64,000 nt of DNA from Paenibacillus sp. DMB20 (GTDB taxonomy: Bacteria; Bacillota; Bacilli; Paenibacillales; Paenibacillaceae). Of the stretch, positions 63,647 to 64,000 are shown in pieces (positions within the stretch are counted from its first letter, which is position 1; every line of letters begins with the position of its first letter). The notes beneath the pieces are model-generated. The model had not been told where the DNA came from. It saw only the letters and a program-made list of their open reading frames with translations, and searched no databases. The position numbers and the translations under genes are program-made. Where the stretch lies: contig NZ_LAZU01000036.1 of assembly GCF_000987955.1 (NCBI RefSeq), forward strand, positions 1 through 64,000, written 5' to 3'.

Positions 63647-64000
63647 ATGAAAGAGAGCAAGCCATTTAACATTCCAAAGCAGGTAGTTATGACAGCATTT
63701 AAGAGAGTCAAAGCGAATAAAGGAAGTGCAGGGATCGACGGTCTGGACATCAAGGACTTTGGACAAGACCTCAAAGGAAACCTGTATAAGATCTGGAACA
63801 GAATGAGTTCCGGAAGTTACTTCCCTCCACCGGTTAAATTGGTCGAAATTCCAAAGAAATCCGGCGGAAAGCGAGGACTCGGCATTCCGACAGTCGGAGA
63901 CAGAGTGGCTCAAATGGTAGTGAAAATGTATATAGAGCCGCGAGTAGAGGCCATCTTCCATACAGATTCCTATGGGTACCGTCCCAACAAGTCAGCGACT
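63647..64000 (+). CDS. ltrA: Group II intron reverse transcriptase/maturase, N-terminal part (runs off right edge)
   Basis: Open from ATG 63647 (ACAGGAGG upstream) for 118 codons to the window end. MKESKPFNIPKQVVMTAFKR, KANKGSAGIDGLDI, GKRGLGIPTVGDRVAQMVVK and DSYGYRPNKSA are the RT-0 to RT-2 blocks of LtrA-type intron-encoded proteins. The YADD active site, maturase and endonuclease parts lie beyond the window. Belongs to the intron whose 5' RNA precedes it. Confidence 0.93.
   Translation, partial: MKESKPFNIPKQVVMTAFKRVKANKGSAGIDGLDIKDFGQDLKGNLYKIWNRMSSGSYFPPPVKLVEIPKKSGGKRGLGIPTVGDRVAQMVVKMYIEPRVEAIFHTDSYGYRPNKSAT

Noticed and set aside
1..64000. CRISPR arrays, tRNA or rRNA genes
   Set aside because: No regularly spaced repeats of 24-40 bp and no recognisable tRNA or rRNA segments were found by reading; short repeats seen are two-copy only.

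Overview
The window looks like a chromosomal segment of a low-GC Gram-positive soil or gut saprophyte, most likely a Paenibacillus or close relative. This is inferred from AGGAGG-type ribosome sites, YesM/YesN-type two-component systems beside LplABC-type sugar importers, GH65, GH13, GH36 and GH95 enzymes, and Bacillus-like iol and yrk clusters. No rRNA, tRNA or CRISPR array was seen.

Layout: (1) 1-263, the 3' end of an IS3-family element. (2) 322-6979, a maltose/maltodextrin locus: GH65 maltose phosphorylase, beta-phosphoglucomutase and a LacI-type repressor on the minus strand, and a divergent lipoprotein alpha-amylase. CAAACGTTTG-type operators lie in front of pgmB and the amylase. (3) 7019-7115, the 5' end of a group II intron directly behind the amylase terminator. 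(4) About 7140-20410, a visibly AT-rich myo-inositol island: tautomerase, iolA, iolB, iolC, iolD, iolJ, iolG, iolE, a sodium/solute symporter, a second IolG-type dehydrogenase and convergent iolR. Tandem 11-mers resembling IolR operators occur at four sites. (5) 20676-28143, on the minus strand, a YesM/YesN two-component system, a sugar ABC importer and an endo/exonuclease/phosphatase-family enzyme. (6) 28335-32859, an OmpR-type regulator, a kinase and a lantibiotic/bacitracin-type ABC exporter. (7) 33041-34793, a GH13 neopullulanase-like enzyme. (8) 35013-41516, a persulfide/sulfane-sulfur locus: CoA-disulfide reductase-rhodanese, CstR, TusA, DsrE, rhodaneses, a YrkH-like persulfide dioxygenase and a TauE exporter, with five CstR-type operators. 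(9) 41510-42090, an oxidoreductase remnant and a second group II intron 5' fragment behind a terminator. (10) 42313-49472, two clan GH-D (alpha-galactosidase-like) enzymes and a GH95 alpha-fucosidase. (11) 50212-51927, an AT-rich two-gene module of unknown function: a winged-helix-like protein and a protein with a HEPN-like Rx4H motif. (12) 52205-61540, an LplBC-type importer diverging from a YesN/YesM system, a binding protein and a GH36 alpha-galactosidase. (13) 61740-64000, a broken winged-helix gene, DinB and YrdB homologues, a group II intron domain V, and the start of a complete-looking group II intron with its reverse transcriptase running off the end.

About 20 otherwise intact genes are broken by single-base indels. 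Most are +1 in A/T homopolymer runs and a few are -1 in G/C runs. They hit unrelated genes in both the AT-rich and GC-rich parts, so most are probably sequence errors rather than gene decay. Coordinates below give the full repaired span, and each entry says where the break lies.

Functionally the window is a set of carbohydrate uptake and degradation cassettes (maltodextrin, inositol, alpha-galactosides, fucosylated glycans), each with its own regulator, interleaved with mobile-element scars, one sulfur-stress operon and one unexplained accessory module.
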